From positions 22,423,501-22,487,500 of the forward strand of contig NC_084932.1 of the NCBI RefSeq assembly GCF_958298935.1: DNA of 64,000 bases. The letters are read 5' to 3'. The notes under the pieces are model-generated. The model ran no database searches, was not told the origin of the DNA, and saw nothing but the letters and a program-made list of their open reading frames with translations. Within the stretch, counting starts at the first letter, position 1. Every line of letters begins with the position of its first letter. This stretch comes from Phragmites australis. Its lineage: Eukaryota > Streptophyta > Magnoliopsida > Poales > Poaceae. The position numbers were made by a program, and so were the translations under genes. Positions 23,433 to 33,449 of this stretch are shown piece after piece.

Positions 23433-23476
23433 CCTTCCCACTCTTCAGAACCGGGATCCCCACGGTCGGCACCAAC

Positions 23477-23757
23477 TGTTGGAACCATTTCTAGCTACAG
23501 TACCGAAGGGGTACTGTAGTGATGAACAGTGCCGAAGAGGGTCTAATCCGGGTAAAGAGAGAGAAGAGTACGTGAAAGTTGGGAGGAATCCGTCCCTCCA
23601 CTTGACCACTTGGATCATGTATATAGGTGAGGGGGAGAGGTGAAACTTCCTCTCTAACCCTTGGTGGGGTACAAATATTACAAATAGACCCTTGAGCTTT
23701 CATGTGGGCTGGTTCATTACATGGGATATTAGGTGGGTCTGGGCCTTTCCCCCAACA
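23477..23757 (-). repeat. 281-bp 5' LTR (TGTTGG...CCAACA)
   Basis: A perfect short terminal inverted repeat (TGTTGG/CCAACA) bounds this segment, and a primer-binding site adjoins it at 23455-23474. Both support an LTR on the minus strand. It sits directly against a truncated LTR of a different element at 23758, which suggests that it inserted into that LTR. Confidence 0.75.
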
Positions 23758-24050
23758 GCCCAGTAATTCGATCAGATCCTAGATATTTGTATATTATGAT
23801 AACTTGTACGCCTAGCTATACATGGCCCTATAAATATAAGCCATGGTCCTCTGGGCAAAGCATAGACACAGCGGGAGAGAACAAGCAAGACAAGTAATGT
23901 TGTGATACTCCTTCCAGAGTGATACATTTTTCTATCATCAATATATTCGTAGTGTTCCTTCCTCTTAAACTTCGTCTCCAAGTGTGGGTCTCCTCCTTAG
24001 AAGAAACTCTCGCTGTCTTTGCTGGAGCAAGATGAACTCTTGCTCCAACA
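23758..24050 (+). repeat. 5' LTR, left-truncated
   Basis: Aligns with 30697-30989. TATAAATA lies at about 23831-23838 in the text GGCCCTATAAATATAAGCC. The LTR ends CTCCAACA at 24050. Confidence 0.85.
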
Positions 24051-24070
24051 GTGGCGCTGTCCGTGGGGAC
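24051..24070 (+). promoter_or_regulatory. primer-binding site
   Basis: GTGGCGCTGTCCGTGGGGAC directly follows the 5' LTR. It resembles the TGGCGCCGTCTGTGGGGA-type site of many plant gypsy elements. Confidence 0.75.
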
Positions 24071-24229
24071 TCGAACACAGAAGTGCTAAGAGAGGTAGGA
24101 ATCCACTAGGATAACCACCAAAGGATTAGCTAAAACCGCCATACCCACCGTTGCAAGTATGCAACCATATGCATTGCTGCCTCAGCCATACGCATTGTAT
24201 GCATGCTCTAGCCCCGTTACCGTATGGGA

Positions 24230-24903
24230 TGGCGTTCCTCCATCCTTGGTCAACTCAGAACCCTGGGTCGGTACAGGAGCTCCAGACGACGTGAAGGCCA
24301 TCTAGCCTCTGCACGACGAAGACCTCACTGCCTCAGGAGAGGATGCGGTCGAAGCTACAGTCAAGCAGGTCACATTCCAATGGTTCTGGACGGTCCAACC
24401 CAGGAGTGCTCCAACCTGGACTTGGTCCCTAGGTATCCCCTTCGACCACACTTGGGATACCCCGAGCGAGCCAACATCTTTGGAAAGTCTGTCCACCCAG
24501 CGCCCTCCTTGAGCCCCTCAGGCAAAAGAGGGTCCCAAGGAGACAGAGGGCTTCAGGGTGCATGGACCATGCCAGCGCCTCTAACGCCGCCCTCGTAACG
24601 CCAACTGCACACAGGGAACTCCTAGTCCACCTCATTCGGAGAGGCATTGTCAGAACCACTTCGGCGCCAAAGGCTGGTGCACCGGGCAGCCTCGATGGCC
24701 TCCCAAGGGGGAAGCAGACCTGGGGAAAACCACACGCTCTGGGACACACCACCTTTGGCAATGACCCCAACGACAACTCCAAGCTCTGGCGCCCTCGGAG
24801 GCACACGGGTGCGTCCTGCACGGACCAGGGTGCGGCCACAACACCAACGACTACCGCACCCTCATGACCTTCTGGGAGGAATACCTCGGAAGGCGAGTAG
24901 AAT
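24230..24903 (+). pseudogene. gag-like relic with degenerate Cys/His motif
   Basis: Frames are broken. Near 24805-24900 one frame reads HGCVLHGPGCGHNTNDYRTL and then MTFWEEYLG before a stop. This resembles the gag-end motif C-x2-H-x-GH-x-T-x2-C-RTL of plant gypsy elements, with the last Cys replaced by Tyr. Upstream, HDEDLTASGEDAVEATVK is readable in pieces. The rest of gag is not recognisable. The open frames at 24224-24598 and 24562-24867 lie in other frames and show no domain. Confidence 0.45.
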
Positions 24904-25039
24904 AAATGGCCGCAAAAAGAGCGGGCGAAGGATGATGCAGGATTCGGAGGCCTGGGGTCAACTCCCGAGCTAATCCCTGGCCCTTCAACCCTGCACCGAC
25001 GCTACCAACCCTACCGACGGTACCACCACTAGAAATAAG

Positions 25040-25260
25040 AACCGAGTCAGGGACACACCGTCACCAGGCTCCAAACGGAGTACCTCCAGAGCCGGGCAAT
25101 GGCTTAGGGACGAGGGGGTCGTAAACTACCTGTCCCCACTAACCTTCAACTACGCAACCAACAAGCCGTCGCCAGGCCCCGGATGGGCTACCTCCGGGGC
25201 TAGGCAATAGCTAAAGGCTGAGGGGGATAAGCACCACCTCTCCCAGCCTCGCCACAGGCT
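25040..25260 (+). repeat. two outlying copies of the ~108-bp minisatellite
   Basis: CCAGGCTCCAAACGG (about 25071) and CCAGGCCCCGGATGG (about 25173) each begin a unit of about 105 bp. Each continues with ACCTCC..GCCGGGCAATGGCT and GAGGGGG. These are the same unit as the array at 27540-28480, 2.5 kb away. Confidence 0.75.
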
Positions 25261-25549
25261 TTGAGGCCACTAGACCTCGCAATAGTATTAACCACCAAGT
25301 AGCTTACATAGTAATCCTTCCTTCATACGGCCAGGTTAGAGTCTGTTGGAGGCCTCTAACCTTACTACTAGGAGTCTTTTTTTAATGGATAGCCACTAGG
25401 TCAAAGCAGTTGAACTTAAGTTACATTCTCATTTAGCATGAACAGTTATATAACTTAGCTATGTTTTATGCTACATATAGCTTCTTATTGTCAACAGTAG
25501 ACTGCAAAACTTCGCTAGTATAACCATGCAAAATCCCTACATTCCCGTA

Positions 25550-26690
25550 GACGCATCGTGCCTAGGTCACCTGGGGGGCGAGTCTGCCCAGGTTTCCTAG
25601 AAGGTATTGTGCGGCTTCAGAAGTATAGTTGCCACATATCAAGGGATTTCCTTGATAGACCGTGTTGCGGCGCCACCCGTAGGACATCTTCGGGTGGCGT
25701 GACAAGCCCACGTACCGCCTACATAGCATGCCTAGGTCAACTGGAAGGCAAGACTGCCTAGTTTTCCTGGAAGGCATTACGTAGTCTCGGTAGACAGTGA
25801 GGCTCACACACCACGGGTGCTACTTATGCCTAGGTCACCTGCAAGGCAGATTATGCCCAGGGTGCCCTGGAAGGTATTTGCATAGCCTCGGGTGTCAAAG
25901 CCACGCCCCGGTGGCGGAGTTGCGATGCTCTGAGAAATGCTATCACAAGGAATCCTCATTGCATGATATGCCTACACACCGTGTGCGTAGCATGCCTAGG
26001 TCACCTGGAAGGCAAGATTGCCTAGGTTTCCTGTAAGTTATTGTGTAGCCTCGATAGTTTATAGGTGTCGGTTATTAAGAGACTTCCTTGGTAATGTAGT
26101 TGAGGCTCCCCCGGGGGATATCTCCAGAGGCGTGACAAGCCCACGCACTAGTAAACATCGCTTACCTAAACCCAAGGTCACCTGGAAAGGTTTCCCAGAC
26201 GGTAGGCTTGGCCTTGGTAGGAAGTGGAGCCCACACACCGCGGGCGTAGCATACCTAGGTCACCTGGAGGGCAAGATTGCCTAGGTTTCCTGGAAGGTAT
26301 TGTGTAGCCTTGATAGTGTGTGGATGCCCCATATCAGGGGACTGCCCTAATGTGAGGATGTGTTGCTCTGAGGAATGCTGTTGCAAGGAATCATCCCTGC
26401 ACAACATGCTTATGTACCGTGGGCGCTGCTTATACCTAGGTCACCTGCAAGGCAGATTATACCCAGGGTGCCCTGGAAGGCATTACATAGCTTCGGTCAT
26501 ATAAATGCCACACGCTAGGGCACATCCTTGGTGGACAGTGTTGCGTGCACCTCGGGTGTTTCCTTGGGAGCACGACAAGCTTACACACCGTGAGCGTAGC
26601 ATGCCTAGGTCACTTGGAAGGCAAGACTGCCTCGGTTTCCTAGAAGGTATTGTGTAGCTCTGATAGTGTGTAGGACCTTTGGCATTAATA
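25550..26690 (+). repeat. CCTAGGTCACCTGG repeat with higher-order structure
   Basis: Eight copies of a module CCTAGGTCACCTGGAAGGC followed by AAGATTGCC and TTTCCTGGAAGGTATTGTG lie near 25558, 25729, 25828, 25992, 26170 (reduced), 26250, 26431 and 26601. A variant reading CTGCAAGGCAGATTATGCCC appears near 25838 and again near 26441, about 603 bp apart. This implies duplication of a multi-unit block. Confidence 0.85.
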
Positions 26691-26691
26691 C

Positions 26692-27190
26692 ATGCCAAGG
26701 AGTCTCACAAAAACCTCCGGTAAAAATGGAGGGTCTCACAAAAACCTCCGACAAACAGAGAGTCTCATAAAAACCTCCAGCAAAAATGGAGAGTCTCACA
26801 AAAACCTTCGGCAAAAATGGAGTCTCATAAAAACCTCCACCAAAAACAGAGAGTCTCACAAAAACCTCCAACAAAAATGGAGAGTGTTACAAAAACCTCT
26901 GGCAAAAACGGAGAGTCTTACGAAGAACCTCTGGTAAAAACGGAGAGTCTTACAAAAACCTTCAGCAAAAACAAAGAGTCTTATAAAAACCTCCGATAAA
27001 AATGGAAAACCTTACAAAAGCCTCAGGTAAAAATGGAGAGCTTTACCAAACCTCTGGCAAAAACAAAGAGTCCTACCAAATGTCCGACAAAAACAGAGAG
27101 TCCTATCAAACCTTCGGTAAAAATAGAGAGCTTTACCAAACTGTCGGCAGAAATGGAGAGCTTTACAAAACCTCCGCACAACGGAGAGAC
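26692..27190 (+). repeat. ~30-bp minisatellite (GAGAGTCTCACAAAAACCTC)
   Basis: About sixteen tandem units of GAGAGTCTYACAAAAACCTC followed by CRGCAAAAATG. Units near the right end drift to GAGAGCTTTACCAAACCTC. Because the unit is about 30 bp, frames stay open on both strands and give pseudo-proteins rich in SHKNLRQK or FYETPS-like words. These are not conserved genes. Confidence 0.9.
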
Positions 27191-27539
27191 TTCCGAAAAC
27201 CCCCGCGATGGAGATGTTTCTTCGGAAACTCCGTCGGGAAAAAAGGTTCTGAAAGGACCTAATGGGAAAGGTACCCTGTCATCTTGAAGGCTAATGCCTC
27301 TGTATCGAAGGGGTATGAAACTCGCTGGTCTCCAAAGAGCACCGGACATAGATCAAAGAGGTATAAAGATCCCCTCCATACAGAGGAAGGTATGATCACG
27401 TGACTCAAACACGTATGGTAAAAGGTAAAAATATTACCCTACCATCTCCTTTAAAAACACATTTTATATGTCATTTTATGAGGGTTATACTAACATTTAA
27501 TAAAGGTCCGCGCCTCGTGGCACGGGAAACATAGTGGAA

Positions 27540-28520
27540 CCCCTGACTATCCATTGCAGAGATCGCAAAGCTAGGCAGCAGCTAAGGACCGAGGGGGTCA
27601 TGGACCGCCTTTCCTGCCTGGCCTTCGGCTTCACCTCCGACGCACCATTGCCAGGCTCCAGACGGGATACCTCCGAAGCCGGGCAGCGGCTAAGGGCCGA
27701 GGGGGTCACGAACTGCCTCTCCTGCCTAGTCTTCAGCTTCACCTCCGATGCGCCGTCACCAGTCTCCGGATGGAATACCTCCAGGGCCAGGCAGCAGCTA
27801 AGGACAGAGGGTCTTGCGGACCACTTTTCCCACCTGGCCTTCAGCTTCGCCTCCGACGTGCCATCGCCAAGCTCTGGACGGAATACCTTTAGAGCCAGGC
27901 AGCGGCTAAGGGCCGAGGGGGTCGCAGACTGCCTCTCTCGCCTGGCCTTCAGCTTCGCCTCCGACGCGCCATCGTTAGGCTCTGGACGAAATACCTCTGG
28001 AGCCGGGCAGCGGCTAAGGGCAGAGGGGGTCGCAGATGACCTCTCCCGCCTGGCCTTCAGCTTCGCCTCCGATGCATCGTCGCCAGGCTCCAGATGAAAT
28101 AGCTCCAGAGCCGGGCAGCGGCTAAGGGCCGAGGGGATCGCGGACCGCCTCTCTAGCCTGGCCTTCGGTTTCACCTCCAACGCACCATTGCCAGGCTCCG
28201 GATGGAATACCTCTGGAGTCGAGCAGCGGCTAAGAGCCGAGGGGGTCATGGACCACTTCTCCCCCCTAGCCTTCGGCTTCGCCTTCGATGCACCGTCGCC
28301 AGGCTCCAGATGGGATACCTTCGGAGTTGGGTAGCGGCTAAGGGCCAAGGGAGTCGCGGACCGCCTCTCTCGACTGGCCTTTGACTTCACCTCCCACACA
28401 CCATTACCAGGCTCTGGACGGAATACCTTCGGAGCCGGCAGTGGCTATGGACCGAGGAGGGTCGCGGATCACCTCTCTTGCCTAGCCTTCGGCTGCTCCT
28501 CCGTTGCATCATTGCCGTCA
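27540..28520 (+). repeat. 108-bp minisatellite, about eight units
   Basis: The unit start CCAGGCTCCGGA recurs at about 27652, 27760, 27868, 27976, 28083, 28191, 28299 and 28407. Spacing is 108 bp almost throughout. Inner landmarks are GCCGGGCAGCGGCTAAGGGC, GAGGGGGTCGCGGAC and CTGGCCTTCAGCTTCGCCTC. Since 108 is divisible by three, a 187-codon plus-strand frame (27534-28097) and a 300-codon minus-strand frame (28399-27497) stay open. I treat both as by-products of the repeat unless expression is shown. Confidence 0.9.
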
Positions 28521-29196
28521 ACCCGGACAATCGCTAAGGAACCCGAAGGGTCAAGGACCTCCTACGGAGTTCATCTCCAAAGGTTCCAGAGGGACTTCGC
28601 TGAGTCGGAAATCTGGAGCAAATTAGGAAGGAGGCCCTACTAGTCCCTGGCACAAGGAGTACACAGTAACCAGGGACGATGAGGTCACCACTACTCCACC
28701 TGGTTCTCCTTAGTTACCCTACGTATTCATCACTATCAGATTCTCAGGCCACCTCTCCCCCCAAAAGAAATGAAATCAGCAATGATCTATATGAAGGCTC
28801 GGTGCCCCAGTCGTTAGAAAAACTAGCCATCGCCTTCGAAAGGGATGAAGAAGTATGGTTTGGAGGCACGAAAGCACGCACGCATGCGGTCACCCGTTCG
28901 AATGGTCCCCTCACATTCCGATACGGAATGAGACATGACCGTTCCCGAAGATCCATGTTATATTATTGAACAACCAGTACACCCAGGGGGATACAAACTA
29001 AAACTACCGTACAGAAATTGCCAAGAAGAAGATAGATCCTCTATGGAGCAAAACAAGGCGAGAAAGAGTACAGGTGACTAAGTTTAGCTGTGACATGAAT
29101 ATATCACGGCTTCACCAAGTACACCATCCCGGTGACCGCCTTCACCTCCTACTGGTCCCGGCAGGGGCCACACATGGGACAGCGTATGCGCCTCAT

Positions 29197-29810
29197 CTAC
29201 GGCCTGCCGCTATGGAAGCCGATACAATAGCCTACTCTCGAGCTGTCGGAGGACACTGAGGAGTCCAAGGAGGTCACCAGCGGGGCCTTCTCCCTCGCCT
29301 TCCCTGCCTCCTCCTGCTTCACCGCCGGGCCCACAGATGCCGCCTCACTCTCCCTTCGTAGGAGATCCCAGACGATCTCCTCATCATCATCAGAGATATC
29401 AATGATCTCAACAGGCATGCCCTCCCTGACCAAAGGTCGGGCTAGAGCGATGGGCAACGGCCTCCCTTACAGAGATGGAAGCGGTGTCGCCTATGGCGCC
29501 TCTGTCGATGATCGAAACAGCCGGCTCCTGAAGGAGCCATCGAGATCATCGATGTCTCCGAGGAGGTTGAGGAGGAAGATGATGCCATACTCAAGTCAAG
29601 GTTAAGTGCTTGATCATGGGGCTGTGGAGACTCCAACCGGGTAACCCTGGCTTTATACCCAGGCCATACAGCTACGTAGGTTTGGAAGATGAAGCGGGAC
29701 GAACATCGTCGTGTCCTCCCATTGAACACCTGGGGAGGGGGCCGTGGATATATCTGGTTTCCCTCCAACACGTGGCAGCGCTCCACTACGAATGCCTCAT
29801 TTTCTTGCAC
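29197..29810 (-). pseudogene. antisense reading frame in the 3' region of the LARD-like element
   Basis: Two overlapping minus-strand frames, 29810-29442 and 29457-29197, look like one gene broken by a frameshift. The first has a Ser-rich stretch MASSSSSTSSETSMIS. The second reads VEIIDISDDDEEIVWDLLRR. This acidic/Ser-rich composition stands apart from the surrounding minisatellites. Some plant Tat-type gypsy elements carry an extra antisense gene between pol and the 3' LTR, and the position here fits. The function of such genes is not known. The assignment rests on position and composition only. Confidence 0.4.
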
Positions 29811-30103
29811 CGACGTCCCGTCACATTAATAACCCAAACCCCTTTTGGCACATGATAGGGTCGCGGGCACAAGACCCTAAATGACCCTTCGCATTATCCA
29901 GTCAGAACGCAGTAGTGTCATGTCTTGTCCCACCAGGTGAACGTGTGGGATTCTCCAAACCCACATTAAACCTCTACTCTAGCGACTTCAAAGGACAAAG
30001 AATTGCCATCAGGCATTTGTTGATACTACACCCGGTTGGGGTTGATTTTTCCTCTACATCTTCTCCCCCTTCGAAACATCGGGGCCCAAGAATGAAGGGG
30101 TAC

Positions 30104-30989
30104 TATTGGGGGGAAAATAAACCAGCCTGAGGATAATAGTTGAAGATCACCATCCAGGTCCCTCTGGAGCCTTGATCTTCGAACCCTCTGTTAAAAGCTC
30201 GATCTCCGATATCATCAGATCCTTCCACAGTACCCCTTCGCACCTATGAAGCCTTCCCTTGGCTCCATTGGCTCGACCTCCCGAAGCCTCGGCCCTCCGA
30301 AGCTTCAGCCTCTCGAAGCCCCGGCCCTTCGGGGTCCTGCTTCCCAAAGCCTTCACCTCATGGTTCGATGCCTCCCGAGGCCCCCGCCTCGGGCTGATCG
30401 GGCCGCCTTACCGAAGGCAACGAGATGAGTTAGCAGGCCTTAGGAAAGATCTACCGGAAGGGGATCATGGATCGTGCTTTGCCTACAAGGAAGTGACCAG
30501 CATTAAAGACCTAGGCTAATGGACGCCATTCTGACACCTCAGCGTGATGAACGCTATCCTGACACCCCTGACAATGCCGCGCCGGGCCACAATCGGTGAT
30601 TGGCTCACCCCCTTTAGGAGGTAGGCATCAAGATAATTACTACGGTGGATATTTATCTCCCTAATAGGATAAAAGGTAGTTATCTAGGATAAGACCCAGT
30701 AATTTGGTCGGATCCTGGATATTTGTACATTATGACAACTTGTACGCCAAGCTACACATGACCCTAAAAATAGGAGGCCATGGTCCTTTGGGCAAAGCAC
30801 GGACACAGCGGGAGAGAACAAGCAAGACAACGAACGCTGTGATACTCCTCGCAAAGTAATACATTTTTCTATCATCAATATATTTGTGGTGTTTATTCCT
30901 CTTAAACTTCGTCTCCAAGCTTGAGTCTATTCCTTAGAAAAGAAACTCTCGCCGTACTTGCTAAAGCAAGGTGAACTCTTGCTCCAACA
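30104..30989 (+). repeat. 3' LTR of the LARD-like element
   Basis: Starts TATTGGGGGG (the canonical TG appears mutated to TA) directly after the purine tract ending AAGGGGTAC, and ends GCTCCAACA. Its last 290 bp match the 5' LTR. The first 590 bp have no partner in the window because the 5' LTR is truncated. Confidence 0.7.
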
Positions 30990-31519
30990 GTGAACATCTC
31001 AAATCAGCACAAGATCGACAAAAGAAACAAGCAGATGTTAGAAAAAGGGAATTGGAAATCCAAGCTGGTGATTTTCTCTATTTGAAAGCTTCCTCGAAAA
31101 AGGGTACAAAATGTTTTGGCTTACGAGGGAAGCTAAGCCTCCGCTATGTTGGACCATTTCAGGTAGGGTAGACCAGTAGCATATCATTTTGAGCTACCAA
31201 CAAATTTGTCATGAGTGCACTATTTTCTCCATGTCTCCATGCCAAAAAAATTCCTTAGAACACCTTCTAAAATAGTTGAACTCCCATTAATAGAACTACA
31301 AATTGTCTTGTCATACGAGGAACATCCTACTAGAATACTTGATATTGAGGATCGAGTTATGAGGCGAAGAACTATACAATTCATAAAAGTGCAATGGAGT
31401 AACCATAACGAAGAGGAAGAGGCTATGAAAAAGAGAAAGATTTACAAAAATGCTTTCCATACCTCTTCACAGATAATGAATAAATTTTGAGGACAAAATT
31501 TTATTTAAGGGGGAGAGGA
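30990..31519 (+). pseudogene. chromovirus integrase C-terminus with chromodomain-like tail
   Basis: The plus-strand frame 30998-31171 reads LKSAQDRQKKQADVRKRELE, GDFLYLKAS and GKLSLRYVGPFQVG, the GPY/F module at the C-terminus of Ty3/gypsy integrases. From 31215 the sequence reads PSKIVELPLIELQ, EEHPTRILDIEDRV and IQFIKVQWSNHNEEE, matching the chromodomain-like tail of Tekay/Del chromoviruses. A frameshift or stop separates the two (about 31171-31215). The upstream catalytic core is absent because the LARD-like element was inserted at 30989/30990. Confidence 0.88.
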
Positions 31520-31620
31520 TGTAATGCCGAAAAAACATGTAAACATACTTAGCTCATGTTAATTACTGAAGTGTTAGATCGATGGTTTCTAATAGCATAG
31601 TCATATTTTCTCTAATGCAT
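31504..31620 (+). mobile_element. purine tract and LTR start, truncated
   Basis: TTTAAGGGGGAGAGGA precedes TGTAATGCCG at 31520. This is the polypurine tract and 3' LTR start of the plus-strand chromovirus. The LTR lasts about 100 bp before it meets, head to head, the truncated end of a minus-strand gypsy element at about 31620. Confidence 0.7.
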
Positions 31621-32243
31621 CACTCAAACATTGCTTTGGCTACCGAGCATTGTTTATTATATATGTGCATGTATACATCGATAACTACATTCACCTTTTC
31701 GGGATGATAATTAATTCCCAAGTCATAATCCTTGATAAGCTCTAACCATCTTCGTTGCATGAGGTTGAGACCTAGCTGAGTAAAGATATACTTCAAACTC
31801 TTATGATCCGAATATATTTCACATCTTTTTCTGATCAAACGGTGTCTCCATATCTTGAGTCCATGTACTAACACCAAATCATGTGTAGGGTAGTGTTCCT
31901 CATGCTTCCTCAATTTCCTCGATACATATGCTACAACATGATCTTCTTGCATAAGAACACATCCTAATCCTTGATGAGAGGTGTCACAATAGATGGAGAA
32001 CGGCTTTTGTGTATCTGGCATGACTAATACTAGCGCAGATGTTAGTTTTTTCTTCAACTCTTTAAAACTTGCCTCACAAGAAGGGGTCCATTTAAATTTT
32101 TTACCTTTCTCAAGTAACTCAGTGATAAGCTTTAAAAACTTGGAGAAACCTTCTATGAACCGACAGTAGTAACCTACTAATCTAAGAAAACTACGGATCT
32201 TAGAGACATTCTGGGGAGGCTTCCAATTCAAAACGTCTTCCAC
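31620..32243 (-). pseudogene. Ty3/gypsy RNase H domain (3' part of pol)
   Basis: A 208-codon open stretch begins [20 protein letters not shown] (end of the polymerase thumb) and carries [19 protein letters not shown] with the first RNase H catalytic Asp. It continues with [20 protein letters not shown] (catalytic Glu and Asp region) and [12 protein letters not shown] (the SDHKSL motif). It ends in [19 protein letters not shown], after which the integrase should begin, but the element is truncated. Confidence 0.92.
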
Positions 32244-32880
32244 CTTTTTGGGTCAATTGCTATTCCTCTAGCGGAGATGATATGACTGAGAAAAGAAACT
32301 TGGTCCAGCCAAAGCTCACATTTTCTCAGCTTAGCATACAACTGATTATCCTTAAGCTTCTACAGAACCAATCTCAGATGTTTTGCATGTTCCTCTTCAT
32401 TCTTGGAGAAAACTAGGATGTCATCGATAAAGACTACTACAAACTTATCTAAGTACTCCATGAATACCTTGTTCATCAAATACATGAAGTAGGCAGGGTT
32501 GGCCAATCTGAAAGACATGATTGTATACTCATATAGTCCATAACGTGTGATGAAAGTGGTTTTAGGAATGTCTGATACTCAAATCTTCAATTGATGATAT
32601 CCTGAGCAAAGATTCATCTTGCAGAACACACATGCTCCTTTAAGCTGACCAAATAAGTCATCGATCCTGGGAAGAGGATATTTTTTCTTGATGATTACCT
32701 CATTCATGGCTTGATAATCTATACACATCCTTTGGGTACCATCCTTCTTGGGTACGAAAAATTACTGGTGCACCCCATGGTGATGAACTAGGTCAAATAT
32801 AACCTTTGTCTAACAACTCTTACAATTGTTCCTTAAGTACCGCTGACTGATTAGCAGCCATTCTATACTGTCTTTTTAAA
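32244..32880 (-). pseudogene. Ty3/gypsy reverse transcriptase palm, with stops
   Basis: The polymerase motifs are readable but interrupted. WGAPV(I)FV lies near 32760-32780 with an in-frame stop a few codons before it and another just after the protease frame. [16 protein letters not shown] lies near 32650-32700. The catalytic box [14 protein letters not shown] lies near 32400-32450, so both Asp of the FIDD form are kept. No single frame spans the domain. Confidence 0.85.
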
Positions 32881-33446
32881 ATAGGAGTCATACCAGGTAC
32901 TAGTTCTATAACAAACTCGATGTCATGGTTAGGGGTCATACCTTGCAAATCTTCTGGGAATACATCCGGATGTTCTCCTATGACTCGAATGCTCTCGATT
33001 GGATTTCCATCAGCTTGATTTACTGTCCCTCTAGCCATTGGCGATACTTCTGAAACGTATTCCACTTCTTTTCCATATTTAGCAGACATACGAATGGCTC
33101 TTCTTGCACAGTCGATTATTCCAATAAATTTGGTTAACCAATCCATTCCTAGTATGATATTTATCCTTTTAGATTCCAAAATGATAAGGTTTGCAGGAAA
33201 TTCTATCCCCCTTATTTTAATACTAAGGTTAGGGCATACATGCCTTACTTTCATTTCTCCACCTGAGGAGCTAACAATCATTCTATTCTTCATAAGAGAT
33301 ATAGGTAGATTGTATCTTGCCACATACTTAGTTGATATAAAAGAATGTAATATTCCAGAATCAAATAACACTGTAGCAGGGTTGAAGTTGATAAGAAACA
33401 TACCAATGATGACATCTGATGCATCTTTAGCTTCATCAACCGCCAC
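32820..33446 (-). pseudogene. retropepsin (aspartic protease) of the gypsy element
   Basis: The protease cleaves the Gag-Pol polyprotein. The 208-codon frame has VLFDSGILHSFIS with the catalytic D-S-G triad at about residues 31-33. NIILGMDWL, the second conserved strand of gypsy proteases, is at about residues 95-103. It continues into the linker VIGEHPDVFPEDLQGM and VPGMTPILKRQYRMA that leads to reverse transcriptase. The active-site triad is intact. Confidence 0.92.
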
Positions 33447-33449
33447 ATA

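Larger units (their letters stand above)
21608..23757 (-). mobile_element. minus-strand LTR element fragment with non-coding interior
   Basis: The 5' LTR is 23757-23477 (281 bp; TGTTGGGGG at one end, GGTTCCAACA at the other, minus strand). It is followed by the primer-binding site TGGTGCCGACCGTGGGGATC (23474-23455), a type seen in plant gypsy elements. The interior to 21608 encodes no gag or pol. It is made of short repeated words (CGAAGGGTAAA, TTCGCCAGCCG, GTATGAAGGGTGCC). A 223-codon minus-strand open frame at 23475-22804 is a translation of these repeats, not a conserved protein. No second LTR was found on the left, so the copy is truncated there. Confidence 0.7.
23758..30989 (+). mobile_element. 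large LTR retrotransposon derivative (LARD-like), non-autonomous
   Basis: The 5' LTR is truncated (23758-24050). A primer-binding site follows, then about 6 kb of interior, a purine tract (AATGAAGGGG, 30091-30100) and a 3' LTR (30104-30989). The two LTRs share about 290 bp (compare 23758-24050 with 30697-30989), including ACTCTTGCTCCAACA at the end. The interior has a gag-like relic and four blocks of minisatellites but no protease, reverse transcriptase or integrase. It must therefore have depended on proteins from another element. It interrupts a gypsy integrase gene that continues at 30990. Confidence 0.8.

Noticed and set aside
22804..23475. 223-codon minus-strand open frame as a gene
   Set aside because: It translates the GTATGAAGGGTGCC minisatellite and related repeats; no conserved domain.
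26605..27349. Several repetitive open frames on both strands as repeat proteins
   Set aside because: They arise because the ~30-bp unit is a multiple of three; both strands are open and composition follows the repeat.
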